Positions 54,379-63,743 are shown, numbered from the stretch's first letter. The stretch is 64,000 nt of DNA from Salinicola halimionae (GCF_003206065.1 NZ_PZJQ01000004.1:195554-259553), one strand, 5' to 3'. Numbers and translations are program-made. The notes: generated by a model not told the origin, from the letters alone.

Positions 54379-55635
54379 ATGGCTCTGTTTGCACGCGCGC
54401 AGTCTTATGTCTCGTCGATTGTCTCTTCGACAAAGACCGACTCGGCTTTGCCATGGGGTGCGCTGGCACTGCTGTGGTTGGTCGGGTTGTATATGCGCCT
54501 GCCCATTCTGATCATGCCGCCACTGGCCGGAGAGATCGCCGAGTCGCTGTCTCTGGGAAGCGCTGCTATTGGCGCACTGACCACGGTGCCTTATGTGGTG
54601 CTGGCGTTGAGCATGATGCTGGCGGTGCGATTCGCCCGACGCGTCGGCATGCTGCGGGCATTGACGCTGGCCTTGGCGATCGTGGCGCTGGGTTCCGCGG
54701 CACGGGGTCTGACGCTCTCCGCCCCCGTTCTGTTCACGGCCTCGGTCGTCATGGGGCTCGGGCTGGCGGTCATGCAGGTCACGGTGCCCGCACTGTTGCG
54801 GGACTGGACGCCCAGTCACCTGGGGTTGGGCAGCGCGATCTATCTCAACGGCATGACGGTGGGTGAATTGATCGGTGCCGGAGGCACGCGACCCATCGTG
54901 CTGGCGTTGGCGGGCGATAGCTGGCAGTTGGCGCTGCTGCTGTGGTCGTTGCCGGCGCTGGTGATCGTCGCGTTGCTGGCGGTGCGTCTCCGCAAAAGTT
55001 CTCGACATCGCAAGGGCGCGGCCGTACCCGAAGCGGTGCCGTCTCGTTCGTTGTCACTGCGCTCGGCGCGTGTGTGGCTGATGGGCGTACCGCTGGCAGC
55101 GTCGATAGGGCTATTCATGGCCACTAACGCCTATCTCAGCACTGTTCTCGCGGCTCGCGGAGAATCCGACCTGCTCACGCTGGCGCTGCTGTTTTACAAC
55201 GCTAGCCCGTTGGCGGCGTCGCTGGTCATGTTGTGGCGGGGGCGCCGCTGGATTACTCGACGTCGGCCGTTGGGCATCTTCGCTGCGCTGGGCGTTCTGG
55301 GACTGCTGGGTTTCCTGGGCATGGAGGGCTGGCCAGCACTGGTCGCGCTGGTGATCTCCGGCTTCGGCATTACCCTCGAACTCACCCTGATCATGGCGCT
55401 GCCTCCATGTCTGGAACGAGGTGAGGCGGTGGCTTCCTTGACCGCCGGGATGTCCTTCGTCGGCTACTCCATGGCCTTCGTCATGCCCATGCTGGGTGGC
55501 TGGTTGGCCGAGGTGTACTCGAACCAGAGTCTAGCGCTGTGGCCGATGCTGCTGTTCGCCAGCCTGAGTCTTTTCGCGGTCTATCGGATGCCGCTGTCGG
55601 CGAGCAAGGAAGATGATCCGTCGGCCATCTCCTAG
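54379..55635 (+). CDS. CynX-type MFS transporter
   Basis: Twelve-helix MFS protein of 418 aa similar to the cyanate-transport CynX/NimT group: LYMRLPILIMPPLAGEIAESLSLGSAAIGALTTVP and VMGLGLAVMQVTVPALLRDW are characteristic. No cyanase gene is nearby, so cyanate is not a safe assignment; small aromatic or nitroimidazole-like substrates are known for relatives. Followed 39 bases on by a cupin gene. Confidence 0.8.
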   Translation: MALFARAQSYVSSIVSSTKTDSALPWGALALLWLVGLYMRLPILIMPPLAGEIAESLSLGSAAIGALTTVPYVVLALSMMLAVRFARRVGMLRALTLALAIVALGSAARGLTLSAPVLFTASVVMGLGLAVMQVTVPALLRDWTPSHLGLGSAIYLNGMTVGELIGAGGTRPIVLALAGDSWQLALLLWSLPALVIVALLAVRLRKSSRHRKGAAVPEAVPSRSLSLRSARVWLMGVPLAASIGLFMATNAYLSTVLAARGESDLLTLALLFYNASPLAASLVMLWRGRRWITRRRPLGIFAALGVLGLLGFLGMEGWPALVALVISGFGITLELTLIMALPPCLERGEAVASLTAGMSFVGYSMAFVMPMLGGWLAEVYSNQSLALWPMLLFASLSLFAVYRMPLSASKEDDPSAIS

Positions 55636-55674
55636 GGTCTGGGAGAGTCAACGTTGAAAGTCGAGGAGAACGAT

Positions 55675-56190
55675 ATGGCTACGCTGCAACCCGAAACGCT
55701 GGTTTTCGACGCCGATGAGGCCAGCGGCTTTCCCAACTCGTCGCTGCCGGTTTTGATCTACCGTCAGGTTCTCGACGTCTCCAAGTCGGATCCGGCCGCC
55801 GGTTTCGAGGCACTGTTCGCTCGCCACCAATGGCCGCCACAGTGGCGTTATGGTCTTTATGATTTCGACCATTTTCATTCCACCGCGCATGAGGCGTTGG
55901 GAGTCTTTCATGGTCGGGCGCATATTCGCCTGGGCGGCCCTAACGGTCGCGAGCACGATATCGCTGCAGGCGACGTACTGGTGCTTCCCGCGGGTGTCGG
56001 CCACGCCTGCCTGGAAGCCAGTGATGACTTCACCATGGTCGGCGCCTATCCGCCAGGCCAATCCTGGGAAGTGGAGCGTGGCGAGCCGGGTGAGCTCGAA
56101 TCCGCCCGCCAGCGCGTGGCCGCGGTCGCGTTACCCGACGACGATCCCGTCGGCGGAACGCTGTTGTCTTTATGGCGCGGTCATCGTTAA
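55675..56190 (+). CDS. Cupin domain protein (YjlB-like)
   Basis: A 171-residue single-cupin protein. DHFHSTAHEALGVFHGRAHIRLGG is the first cupin motif with two histidines and a glutamate; GDVLVLPAGVGHACLE is the second with a further histidine, so a metal site is likely. Start 55675 sits behind GAGGAG; a TTG at 55654 is the alternative. Function unknown; it may share a transcript with the CynX-type gene. Confidence 0.8.
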   Translation: MATLQPETLVFDADEASGFPNSSLPVLIYRQVLDVSKSDPAAGFEALFARHQWPPQWRYGLYDFDHFHSTAHEALGVFHGRAHIRLGGPNGREHDIAAGDVLVLPAGVGHACLEASDDFTMVGAYPPGQSWEVERGEPGELESARQRVAAVALPDDDPVGGTLLSLWRGHR

Positions 56191-56322
56191 AAAGGCGCCT
56201 AGGCAAGGGAACGATAGAGGAAGGGCGTCGCGTGAAATCGGGCCTCGAGCTTGAAGGATGTGACTTTCGTCTATAGTTTCCTTTGTGATTAGCAGCCTAC
56301 ACTTTTCTCGAGGAACATTCCG

Positions 56323-57207
56323 ATGTCCGATTCTCGTTCCATTGCCGTACTGGGCCTGGGTGCGATGGGCCACGCCTTCGCGGCCAATCTCGTGCAAGCC
56401 GGATTTCACGTTGGCGTGTGGAATCGCTCTCCCGGCAAGGCGGATGACCTGATCGAAGGCGGTGCTAAAGTGGCCGGGTCACCTGCCGATGCCGTGTCGA
56501 ACGCCCAGGCCGTCGTCGTCATGCTGCCGGATCTCGCGGCAACGCGAGACGTTCTGCTGGGTGACGACGGTGCGCTGGCCGCCATGCCCATAGATGCCTT
56601 ACTGATTCAGATGGGCACGCTGGGTGTAGCCGAAACCGACCGCCTGATCGCCGAAGTCGGCGAAGCGCGCAGTGACGTCGCTTTCATCGACGCTCCGGTT
56701 TCCGGCACCAAGGCCCCGGCGCAGCAGGGTAAGATTACCATTCTGGCCAGCGGTGATCGTGATCGCGCGGGCGCCATGGTCGAGCCGATCTTCGACGTGC
56801 TGGGCCAGAAGACCCATTGGCTGGGGCAGGCCGGGCAGGGCGCGCGAATGAAGGTCGTCATCAACGCCTGGCTGATTTCGATGATGCAGGGCATCGCCGA
56901 GACCGCACAGCTTGCCGATACGCTCGGCTTCACCACCGACGATCTCTGGCAGGTGATCGAGGGTGGCCCGCTGGCCACGCCCTACATGAAGCTCAAGATG
57001 GACATGATCGCCAGCGGGGAATTCGATCCGCAGATGGCGATGCAGTGGGGGCTCAAGGATATCGGGCTGGCACTGGAGGCGGGCGACGACAAGGCGCTGC
57101 CGTCGCTTTCCCATATCCGCAATCTCTGGTTCGATGCCGTCAATGCAGGGCATGGCGAGCAGGATATCGCGGCGATCTATGCGTTTCTGGAAACGTATCG
57201 ACGCTGA
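56323..57207 (+). CDS. Beta-hydroxyacid dehydrogenase (HIBADH/GlxR-like)
   Basis: NAD(P)-dependent oxidoreductase of 294 aa: GLGAMG at 11-16, the substrate loop DAPVSGTKAPAQQG and the catalytic lysine K177 in GARMKVVINAWL. Candidate substrates by family are 3-hydroxyisobutyrate, tartronate semialdehyde or succinic semialdehyde; the genes around do not decide. Convergent with argC. Confidence 0.85.
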   Translation: MSDSRSIAVLGLGAMGHAFAANLVQAGFHVGVWNRSPGKADDLIEGGAKVAGSPADAVSNAQAVVVMLPDLAATRDVLLGDDGALAAMPIDALLIQMGTLGVAETDRLIAEVGEARSDVAFIDAPVSGTKAPAQQGKITILASGDRDRAGAMVEPIFDVLGQKTHWLGQAGQGARMKVVINAWLISMMQGIAETAQLADTLGFTTDDLWQVIEGGPLATPYMKLKMDMIASGEFDPQMAMQWGLKDIGLALEAGDDKALPSLSHIRNLWFDAVNAGHGEQDIAAIYAFLETYRR

Positions 57208-57299
57208 TCGATCGGCGCTCACAGACCGACTCTCGACAAGATACAACTCTGAACTCTTCGGGTCTGGATCGCTGAAATCCAGGTCCGGCGAGTTTCGCG

Positions 57300-58313
57300 T
57301 CAGATGCTGAGGCCTGTCATCTCGTCCACGCCGAGGTGAACGTTCATGTTTTGTACGGCGGACCCGGCGGCGCCCTTGCCGAGATTGTCGAGCCTCGACA
57401 CCAGACAGACGCGCTCTTCGTTGCCGAACACGAACAGGTCGACGCGATTGGTCTCGTTGGCGCCCTGAACGTCGAAGAAACCGTTGTCCAGGTTATCGAT
57501 ATCCTCGAACGGCCTGACTTGCACGAAAGGCTCTTCGGCGTAATGGGCGCGGTAGGCATTCAGCAAATCCTCCGCCCGAATGCCGGCAGGTAGATGGGAT
57601 AGCTGCAGCGGCACGCTGACCATCAACCCTTTCAGGAAAGGACCGACGATCGGAGAGAACACCGGCGGCCGCGCCAAGCGGCCATGCTGCTGCATCTCCG
57701 GCAGGTGCTTGTGGCCGAGCGACATGGCATAGGGGCGTGGTGCCTGCAGTCTGCTGCTGTCGTCCTCACTCGCCTGATAGTCGGCGATCATTGCCTTGCC
57801 GCCGCCGCTGTAGCCGGTCAGCGAAAAGGCGGATAGCGGGTAGTCCGCCGGCAGCAGTCCCGCGTCCACCAGCGGCCGCACCAGCAGAATGAACGCGCTG
57901 GCATGACAGCCGACATTGGCGATGCGCTTGCTGGCGCGAATCCGGTCGCGCTGGCCCTCATCCAGTTCCGGCAGCCCGTAGACCCAAGCGGGATCGGTAC
58001 GAAACGCCGTACTGGCATCGATCAGACAGGTGTCCGGATTTTCGACCATCGCTGCAGCCTCGCGGGAGGCTGCATCCGGCAGGCACAGGAACGCGACATC
58101 GGCAGCATTCAGCAGTCGTGCGCGCTCGACCGGGTCCTTGCGCTTGTCGCTGTCGATACGCAGCAGTTCGATATCGTCGCGAGCCTGAAGATAATCGAAC
58201 AGGCGCAGGCCGGTGGTGCCTTCCTGGCCGTCGACATACACCTTGAAAGAGCCCTTGTAAGGACGCTTGGAAGAGCCCTCGAAGGTGCGCTGGGATGAGT
58301 CCTGAGATGCCAT
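57300..58313 (-). CDS. argC: N-acetyl-gamma-glutamyl-phosphate reductase (type 2)
   Basis: NADPH-dependent reductase of arginine synthesis. The short-form marks are [16 protein letters not shown] for nucleotide binding and the catalytic C136 in [19 protein letters not shown] and the C-terminal [16 protein letters not shown] complete it. About 23 polar N-terminal residues exceed the family norm and may reflect a later true start, though no internal ATG is suitable. Confidence 0.88.
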   Translation of the reverse strand: MASQDSSQRTFEGSSKRPYKGSFKVYVDGQEGTTGLRLFDYLQARDDIELLRIDSDKRKDPVERARLLNAADVAFLCLPDAASREAAAMVENPDTCLIDASTAFRTDPAWVYGLPELDEGQRDRIRASKRIANVGCHASAFILLVRPLVDAGLLPADYPLSAFSLTGYSGGGKAMIADYQASEDDSSRLQAPRPYAMSLGHKHLPEMQQHGRLARPPVFSPIVGPFLKGLMVSVPLQLSHLPAGIRAEDLLNAYRAHYAEEPFVQVRPFEDIDNLDNGFFDVQGANETNRVDLFVFGNEERVCLVSRLDNLGKGAAGSAVQNMNVHLGVDEMTGLSI

Positions 58314-58375
58314 GGGCGTTGTCCTGCCGTTTATCTATGACGATGTCGTGATCGCGATATTGTGCGGATTTGGCG

Positions 58376-59626
58376 TCAGCTTGTCATGCCGTTGAGCGGT
58401 CTGGCTGCCAGCCGGGATTCGCCCTGGCATTCCTGGGCACAGCGCTCGACTCGCCAACAGGCTTCACGCAGACGCTCGGCGTCCACCGTCAGACTCAGCC
58501 TGATAAAACCCGCTGCGGAAGGACCGAAGGCCTCGCCCGCGAGCACCGAGACCCCATGCTCATCGAGCAGGCGGTCGGCGAAGGCATGGGTGCTGAGTCC
58601 GGTGGCGCGAATATCGATCATCATGAACATGCCCGCGGCGGGTGACAGCGTGGCGATGACCTCGCTGTCGCGCAGGGTTTCGACCACTGCATCGCGGCGC
58701 TGCCGATAAGTCTCGCGCATCTTGGCAATCGCCGTTGGCGGCTCGTCGAAGGCGGCGATCGCGGCGTCCTGAATGAACGGCTGACAGCCGTAGAGCATGC
58801 ACAGGGCGAGATTGACCAGGTGCGCCATCAGCGCCGGCGGGCCGACGACCCAGCCGAGTCGCCAGCCGGTCATGGCGTGGGATTTCGACAGACTACTGAT
58901 CACCACCGTGCGCTCGCGCATGCCCGGCAGGCTGTCGGGGCTTGCGTGCTCACCGTCGAAGATCAGATCGGCGTAGACGGCATCGACGATCAGCCATAGG
59001 TCACGCTCGCGGCAGAGCGTGGCGATCGACTCCCACATGGCCGGTGTCAGGCACTGGCCGGTGGGATTGTGCGGGCTGTTGACCAGAATCGCTCGCGTTC
59101 GAGGGGTGATCGCCGCCTCGATGTCGGCCGCCCGTGGTTGGAAGCCCTCATCGGCGGATAACGGCACCCAGACCGGCACGGCGCCGGTGGACTGCACCAC
59201 GGCTTCGTAGGTGACGTAGGCCGGTTCGGGAATGATTACCTCGTCGCCCGGATCGAGCAGACACTGGGCCGTGGCGTAGAGCCCGCACTGTGCGCCGGCG
59301 AGCACGGCGACGTTATTCGCGTCGGTATCGGCGTGGCCACCGTGACCGCGATGAAAGGCCGCGATGCGCTCACGCAGCGCCGGTTTGCCCTGCACGTCTG
59401 TGTAATGGGTGGCGCCGCTACGCAGACTGGTGACGGCGGCCTCGACGATGGTAGGCGGCGTATCGAAATCGGGATCGCCCACCGACAGGATGATCACGTC
59501 CTCGCCGCGGGCCTGACGGGCCTTGGCGCGGAAGTGGATATTCCAGGCGCTGGCACCCTCACCGGCGATGCGCTGCGTCAGTTGGGCATAGGGGGGAGAA
59601 GTATCGTGTGAATCGGCTGAACGCAT
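58376..59626 (-). CDS. Arginine:pyruvate transaminase-like aminotransferase (AruH-like)
   Basis: Fold-type I aminotransferase of 416 aa. K248 in SLSKSHAMTGWRLGWVVGP binds PLP, and SPHNPTGQ, SVGDPDFDTP and LAGAQCGLYATAQCLLDPGDEV closely recall Pseudomonas AruH, which starts the arginine transaminase pathway. The usual DEVY is DAVY here. Start 59626 gives MRSADSHDTSPPYAQLTQRIAGEG; earlier codons add an unlike leader. argC lies downstream on the same strand (62 bases). Another substrate amino acid is possible. Confidence 0.78.
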   Translation of the reverse strand: MRSADSHDTSPPYAQLTQRIAGEGASAWNIHFRAKARQARGEDVIILSVGDPDFDTPPTIVEAAVTSLRSGATHYTDVQGKPALRERIAAFHRGHGGHADTDANNVAVLAGAQCGLYATAQCLLDPGDEVIIPEPAYVTYEAVVQSTGAVPVWVPLSADEGFQPRAADIEAAITPRTRAILVNSPHNPTGQCLTPAMWESIATLCRERDLWLIVDAVYADLIFDGEHASPDSLPGMRERTVVISSLSKSHAMTGWRLGWVVGPPALMAHLVNLALCMLYGCQPFIQDAAIAAFDEPPTAIAKMRETYRQRRDAVVETLRDSEVIATLSPAAGMFMMIDIRATGLSTHAFADRLLDEHGVSVLAGEAFGPSAAGFIRLSLTVDAERLREACWRVERCAQECQGESRLAARPLNGMTS

Positions 59627-59753
59627 GACAGTCCCGTGGTCGCAAGTCGCGGATTGGAAGCAAGCTGATACGGACAGACTAACGATTACACACCTCGACG
59701 AACAGCCGCCGGACGGCACCAGGGCCGTTCGGCGACCATCTCATCAGAACCGA

Positions 59754-60710
59754 TTACTGCAGACTGGCCGTCACGGCATCGAGTGCCGGTTTGCCGTCGC
59801 GGGTCTTCACGCCGTCTAGGAACTCGGCAACCCGGTCAGGGTGATCCTGCAACCACTGGCGGGCGACATCCTTGGCCGAAAGCTCCTGACGACCGTAACC
59901 GTCGATGAATTCGCTCTGTTCGTCGGCAGTCAGCGTGAACTGCTCGAGCAGCGCGAGCAGGTTGGGATTGGCTGCGGCGAACGCCTTGTTGACGATAGTG
60001 CGCACGTCGCTCTGGCCGTTGTCCGGGCCGTAGACCGACTTCGGATCGTCGAGAATGTGCATGTCGTAAGCCGGAGCCATCCAGTGCGGCGTCCACCCGT
60101 ACCAGACGATCCAGCGCTTGTCGTTGAAGGCCGCGTCGACCTCCGACAGCATGCCCGGCGTCGATGAGTCGAGAATCTGCCAGTCCCCCAAACCGTATAG
60201 ATCCTGGTCCTGGGCATCATGAATGAAAGTGCTGACCGTCGAGCCGGATTCGATCGAGTAGAAGCGACCGCCGAATCGATCGCGCTGTGCATCGAGGTCC
60301 TCGGCGCTGTGGATACCGGCATCGTAGACGTAGCCCGGTACTGCGAAGCCCATTCGGGCACCGGTCACGCTGTTGCCGAGATCCTCGATCTTGCCGCTGG
60401 CCATGGCTTTGTCGTGACTCTCCTGCTGGGCCGGCAGCCAGCCAGCCAGGAACACATCGCTGTCGCCAGTCTGCAGCGTCTGATAGCCGACGGTACTGCT
60501 GACCTCCTGAGTCTCGCTCTCATAGCCGAGCGGTGCGATCAACTGACTGAAGACTTCGGTCTTGACGGTCACGCCGGGCCAGGGCGGCACGACGAAGTTG
60601 ACGCTGTCGGCCTGATCCTGCCGTGGGCTCTGGGCGAAAGCCGATATCGATAAGGTCATCAGCGATAGCGGCAGCAGCGTGGCGGCCACGAGTGCGGTGC
60701 GCAGTGTCAT
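59754..60710 (-). CDS. Glycine betaine/carnitine-type ABC substrate-binding protein
   Basis: Periplasmic binding protein of the ProX/OpuAC cluster, 318 aa, with a signal peptide ending SISAFAQS. Tryptophans likely to form the aromatic cage for a trimethylammonium group occur in VPPWPGVTVK, AGWLPAQ and WYGWTPHWM. No permease or ATPase gene is adjacent, so like Pseudomonas CaiX and CbcX it may serve a core transporter encoded elsewhere. Its neighbours suggest carnitine or gamma-butyrobetaine as ligand. Confidence 0.85.
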   Translation of the reverse strand: MTLRTALVAATLLPLSLMTLSISAFAQSPRQDQADSVNFVVPPWPGVTVKTEVFSQLIAPLGYESETQEVSSTVGYQTLQTGDSDVFLAGWLPAQQESHDKAMASGKIEDLGNSVTGARMGFAVPGYVYDAGIHSAEDLDAQRDRFGGRFYSIESGSTVSTFIHDAQDQDLYGLGDWQILDSSTPGMLSEVDAAFNDKRWIVWYGWTPHWMAPAYDMHILDDPKSVYGPDNGQSDVRTIVNKAFAAANPNLLALLEQFTLTADEQSEFIDGYGRQELSAKDVARQWLQDHPDRVAEFLDGVKTRDGKPALDAVTASLQ

Positions 60711-60766
60711 GGTGACTCCTCGTTGTTGTGAAATTAGTGGGCGTTACGATCGACGAGCGCGCGGGC

Positions 60767-61345
60767 TTAGCCGGTCGAAACGCTGGGCAGCCCCTCGCCT
60801 TCGAACGGCGGGCGTGCCAGAACTCGCTCGAGTAGCGGACGGAAGTGCTCGAGCGGAAGCGTGTCGTAATCGGGGTCGAACGAGGTCTGATCCCATTCGT
60901 CGCAGAAACGAACCGTGCGTTGGTAGCCGGGGTGGCCGCGGTAATCGTCGCGGGCGTGGCGATCCAGATCGTAGAAGTGACGGTAATGATAGCCCTGGAA
61001 CAGCTCGTGATGACGAATCATCCAGACATTCAACGGATCGATGAACGGTTCGAGAATGGCGGCCGCGATCTCGGCATGATTGTCCGGCGCCAGATCGTCG
61101 CCGATATCGTGAAGCAGGGCGCAGACGATGGTTTCGTCATCGGCCCCGGCGCGCTCGGCGCGGGTCGCCGTCTGCAGGCAGTGCGTGTAGCGATCGACCG
61201 GATAGCCGTGTGTATCGCCCTCGAGGCGCAACAGATGCGTGATGACCCGCTCGACGACGCCTTCGCGATAGTCGCGAAAATGGGCGTCGATGACGCGCCA
61301 GTCATCCTCTTGGCTATTGTCGAAACGGGTGAAGTTGGTGCTCAT
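60767..61345 (-). CDS. HD-domain protein, candidate diiron oxygenase or phosphohydrolase
   Basis: A 192-residue HD-fold protein (COG4341-like). Candidate metal ligands are H55, H79-D80 (LLHDIGD), H90 (NHAEIAA), H112/H113 (RHHELFQ) and D152 (EWDQTSFDP), the H-HD-H-H-D pattern used by mixed-valence diiron oxygenases such as MIOX, PhnZ and TmpB as well as by phosphohydrolases. Its start overlaps the stop of the dioxygenase gene (ATGA), so the two are made together; a TmpB-like second oxidation is the working hypothesis. Confidence 0.75.
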   Translation of the reverse strand: MSTNFTRFDNSQEDDWRVIDAHFRDYREGVVERVITHLLRLEGDTHGYPVDRYTHCLQTATRAERAGADDETIVCALLHDIGDDLAPDNHAEIAAAILEPFIDPLNVWMIRHHELFQGYHYRHFYDLDRHARDDYRGHPGYQRTVRFCDEWDQTSFDPDYDTLPLEHFRPLLERVLARPPFEGEGLPSVSTG

Positions 61346-62469
61346 GCGGACTCCAGCTGCGAGAGGGAAGGGGCATCGTGCCGGCGACGCAACGTCAGAC
61401 GCCGGCTGGAAGTCGTGTCGCGGTCGACGTAACCCTGACGCAGATGGCGAACGCCCTGGCTGAGACGGAACGCGGTTCGCCCGTGCAGCAGACGGTAGTT
61501 GTCCATGATCAGCATCTCGCCCGGCGCCAGTTTGGGTGTCAGCGTCATTTCCGGGTCGGTGATCAAGGCGAAGAACGCGCGCCGGGCAGCGTAGTAGTGT
61601 TCCAGCTGCTCGGGCGGGAGCGGCGGGACGCGCTCGGTGCGATTGTTGTAGCGCACGCGGATGACGTCGCCACGGCTATCGAGTTCGATCAGCGGTCCTT
61701 CGCTTTCCAGATGCGTGCTGTCGTCGACGTAGCGGAACCGCGTCGAGATCCGGGTCAGGCAGTCGAACGCGTCGGGATCGTGCCGACGCAGCCGCTCGGC
61801 GGCCATGAAACCGTCGGCCAGCGTGCTGTCGCCGCCGCTATCGGCATTGCTCAGGCAGTGCAGCCAGATATAACCCGGGATCGGATCGCGGTAGGGGTTG
61901 TCGGTGTGCGGCTCGAGCCCGCGCTGGGTCATGGTCAGATCATAGGCATCGGCGATCGACTTGACGTCGGCGATGCCGCCCCAGTTGGTCTGGCGCAGTG
62001 GGCCGAGACGTTCCACCAGCGGCATCATCCCGTCGAGCGTCAACGGCACGCCGCTCACCTTGATGAAACCGTAACGCTCGAGCGATTCGAGCATCGCGGC
62101 CAACGTCCCGTCATCCTCGAGGGCGCGATCGAAATCGGCGCTGGGCAGTTCGGCCAGTGACGCATCCCAGTGTTCGTGGATCACGTCCGACGACGAGAGA
62201 ACAAGGTCGCCCAAGGCAAAATCGGCTTGATGACCATCGCTGAACGCGAGATGGATCCGGTCGCCGCTGCAGCTTGCCTCGAGAAGAGAGAGGTCCAGCG
62301 GCAGCGCCGCGGCCTCGATCAGACGCTGGCCGGTGCGCGGGTCGAGGGTTCCGGCATCCGGCGAGCGCTCGCGCAGCCACAGCGCATGAAGCCGCGTTTC
62401 CCGGTTATCCACGATCACTCTCAGTTGGCGGGCGTGGGTTTCCGGAATGATCTCGACGAAAATGTCCAT
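61342..62469 (-). CDS. Gamma-butyrobetaine hydroxylase-like (TmpA-like) Fe(II)/2OG dioxygenase
   Basis: A 375-residue dioxygenase with an N-terminal GBBH-like domain (about 10-95) and a TauD/TfdA domain. The iron triad is H188 and D190 in LEPHTDNPYRDP and H329 in LLHGRTAF; R331 would hold 2-oxoglutarate. The N-domain lacks the cysteine zinc site of human GBBH. Start 62469 gives MDIFVEIIPETHARQ. It hydroxylates a trimethylammonium substrate by family: gamma-butyrobetaine to carnitine, or a trimethylaminoethyl phosphonate as in TmpA. Confidence 0.8.
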   Translation of the reverse strand: MDIFVEIIPETHARQLRVIVDNRETRLHALWLRERSPDAGTLDPRTGQRLIEAAALPLDLSLLEASCSGDRIHLAFSDGHQADFALGDLVLSSSDVIHEHWDASLAELPSADFDRALEDDGTLAAMLESLERYGFIKVSGVPLTLDGMMPLVERLGPLRQTNWGGIADVKSIADAYDLTMTQRGLEPHTDNPYRDPIPGYIWLHCLSNADSGGDSTLADGFMAAERLRRHDPDAFDCLTRISTRFRYVDDSTHLESEGPLIELDSRGDVIRVRYNNRTERVPPLPPEQLEHYYAARRAFFALITDPEMTLTPKLAPGEMLIMDNYRLLHGRTAFRLSQGVRHLRQGYVDRDTTSSRRLTLRRRHDAPSLSQLESA

Positions 62470-62491
62470 GGCGACTGCTCTTGGTGTGTCA

Positions 62492-62503
62492 GTGTCATGA
62501 CAC
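62492..62503. promoter_or_regulatory. Palindrome in the dioxygenase/AraC divergent gap
   Basis: Perfect 12-base palindrome GTGTCATGACAC, 23 bases before the dioxygenase start and 62 before the AraC-type gene. Candidate binding site for a regulator of this cluster. Confidence 0.5.
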
Positions 62504-62564
62504 CCTATGAGGTATGGCGCTAAAGCATTTGATATTTCTGGCCGTATCGGAGAGGATTTTCGCC

Positions 62565-63584
62565 ATGACCGATCATTCGACGCCGCAATGGCTCTATCCG
62601 CGCCCCGACCAGCCACCCGTGCTCTCGCCGGACGAAGCGGACATCACGGTCAATCTCTGGCTGCTGCCCAAATTCTCGATGCTGACGCTCTATTGTCTGC
62701 TCGAACCGCTGCGCGTCGCCAATCGATTCGGTCGTTCGCTGTTCGCCTGGCGGTTGTTTTCCAACGACGGTGAAGCGGTGACCGCTAGCAACGGCGTGAC
62801 CGTCGACGTCGACGCTGCACTGGGTGAAACGCCGATCTTCGATAATCTGTTCGTCATCGCTTCCTATGAAGCCGAGGCGACCGTGGCACCGTCGCAGTGG
62901 GCCGTGCTGCGTCGGGTTGCCGCCCACGGCGGGTTGCTCGCGGCGCTGGATACCGGCGCCTTCATCCTGGCGCGAGCCGGATTGATGGAAGGCTACGAGA
63001 CGGCGCTGCACTGGGAAAGCGCCCCCGCGTTCGTCGAGGAGTTTCCGGGGCTTGCGCTGAGCGATGCACGCTACCGCTTCGATCGTCAGCGCCTGACCGG
63101 CGGCGGCGGGGCGGCAAGTCTCGACCTGATGATGGCTTTCATTGAGCGCGAGCACGGCGCCAACCTGGTGACGGCCCTGAGCCGCCAGCTGGTGCATTCC
63201 CGCCTGGATCCACGTATCGACAATGAGGGCGATGTCGATATCGGCTCGGAGTATTGCCCACGCAGCGTGCGGCGGGCGGAAGCGATCATGGAGGGCCATC
63301 TGGCGCAACCGCTGACGATTCCCGACATCTGTCAGCGGATCGGCCAGTCCCAGCGTCAGCTCAATCGGCTCTTTCAGCGTTATCGGGGCGAGACGGCGAA
63401 AGGGCGCTATCTCTCGCTGCGTCTCGACCGCGCCCAGCAGATTCTCGCCGATAGCCGCACCAGTGTGACCCAGGCCGCGCTGGCGGCCGGATTCGGTCAG
63501 CCCGCGCATTTTTCTCGTGTCTATCGTAATCGATTCGGGGAGTCGCCGCGGACGACGGCACAGCGGGGCAAACGACCATCATGA
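62565..63584 (+). CDS. GlxA-family AraC-type activator (CdhR/GbdR-like)
   Basis: A 339-residue regulator: DJ-1/PfpI-like N-domain (about 25-200, including DTGAFILARAGLMEGYETALHW without a catalytic cysteine) and two AraC helix-turn-helices (IPDICQRIGQSQRQLNRLFQRY and VTQAALAAGFGQPAHFSRVYRNRFGESPR). This is the architecture of the glycine betaine and carnitine regulators GbdR and CdhR. Start 62565 follows GGAGAGG. The next gene is a BKACE, as in carnitine clusters. Confidence 0.83.
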   Translation: MTDHSTPQWLYPRPDQPPVLSPDEADITVNLWLLPKFSMLTLYCLLEPLRVANRFGRSLFAWRLFSNDGEAVTASNGVTVDVDAALGETPIFDNLFVIASYEAEATVAPSQWAVLRRVAAHGGLLAALDTGAFILARAGLMEGYETALHWESAPAFVEEFPGLALSDARYRFDRQRLTGGGGAASLDLMMAFIEREHGANLVTALSRQLVHSRLDPRIDNEGDVDIGSEYCPRSVRRAEAIMEGHLAQPLTIPDICQRIGQSQRQLNRLFQRYRGETAKGRYLSLRLDRAQQILADSRTSVTQAALAAGFGQPAHFSRVYRNRFGESPRTTAQRGKRPS

Positions 63585-63743
63585 CAGCGCTTCGGTCGTC
63601 GTCTCAGGTCAATATCATGGCGTTTAATGACAATAGGTGAGTCGATTCGGTGGCCACAATGGATGCATCGCAACGCACCAGCAGGTGCGCTCAACCATTG
63701 CCCCGCGCTGCCAAGGTTCGGGGTCGGACCGAGAGGCTCTTTC

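Noticed and set aside
57264-57282. CTGGAT/ATCCAG hairpin between the HIBADH-like gene and argC
   Set aside because: Only six base pairs and no T-run; too weak to call a terminator.
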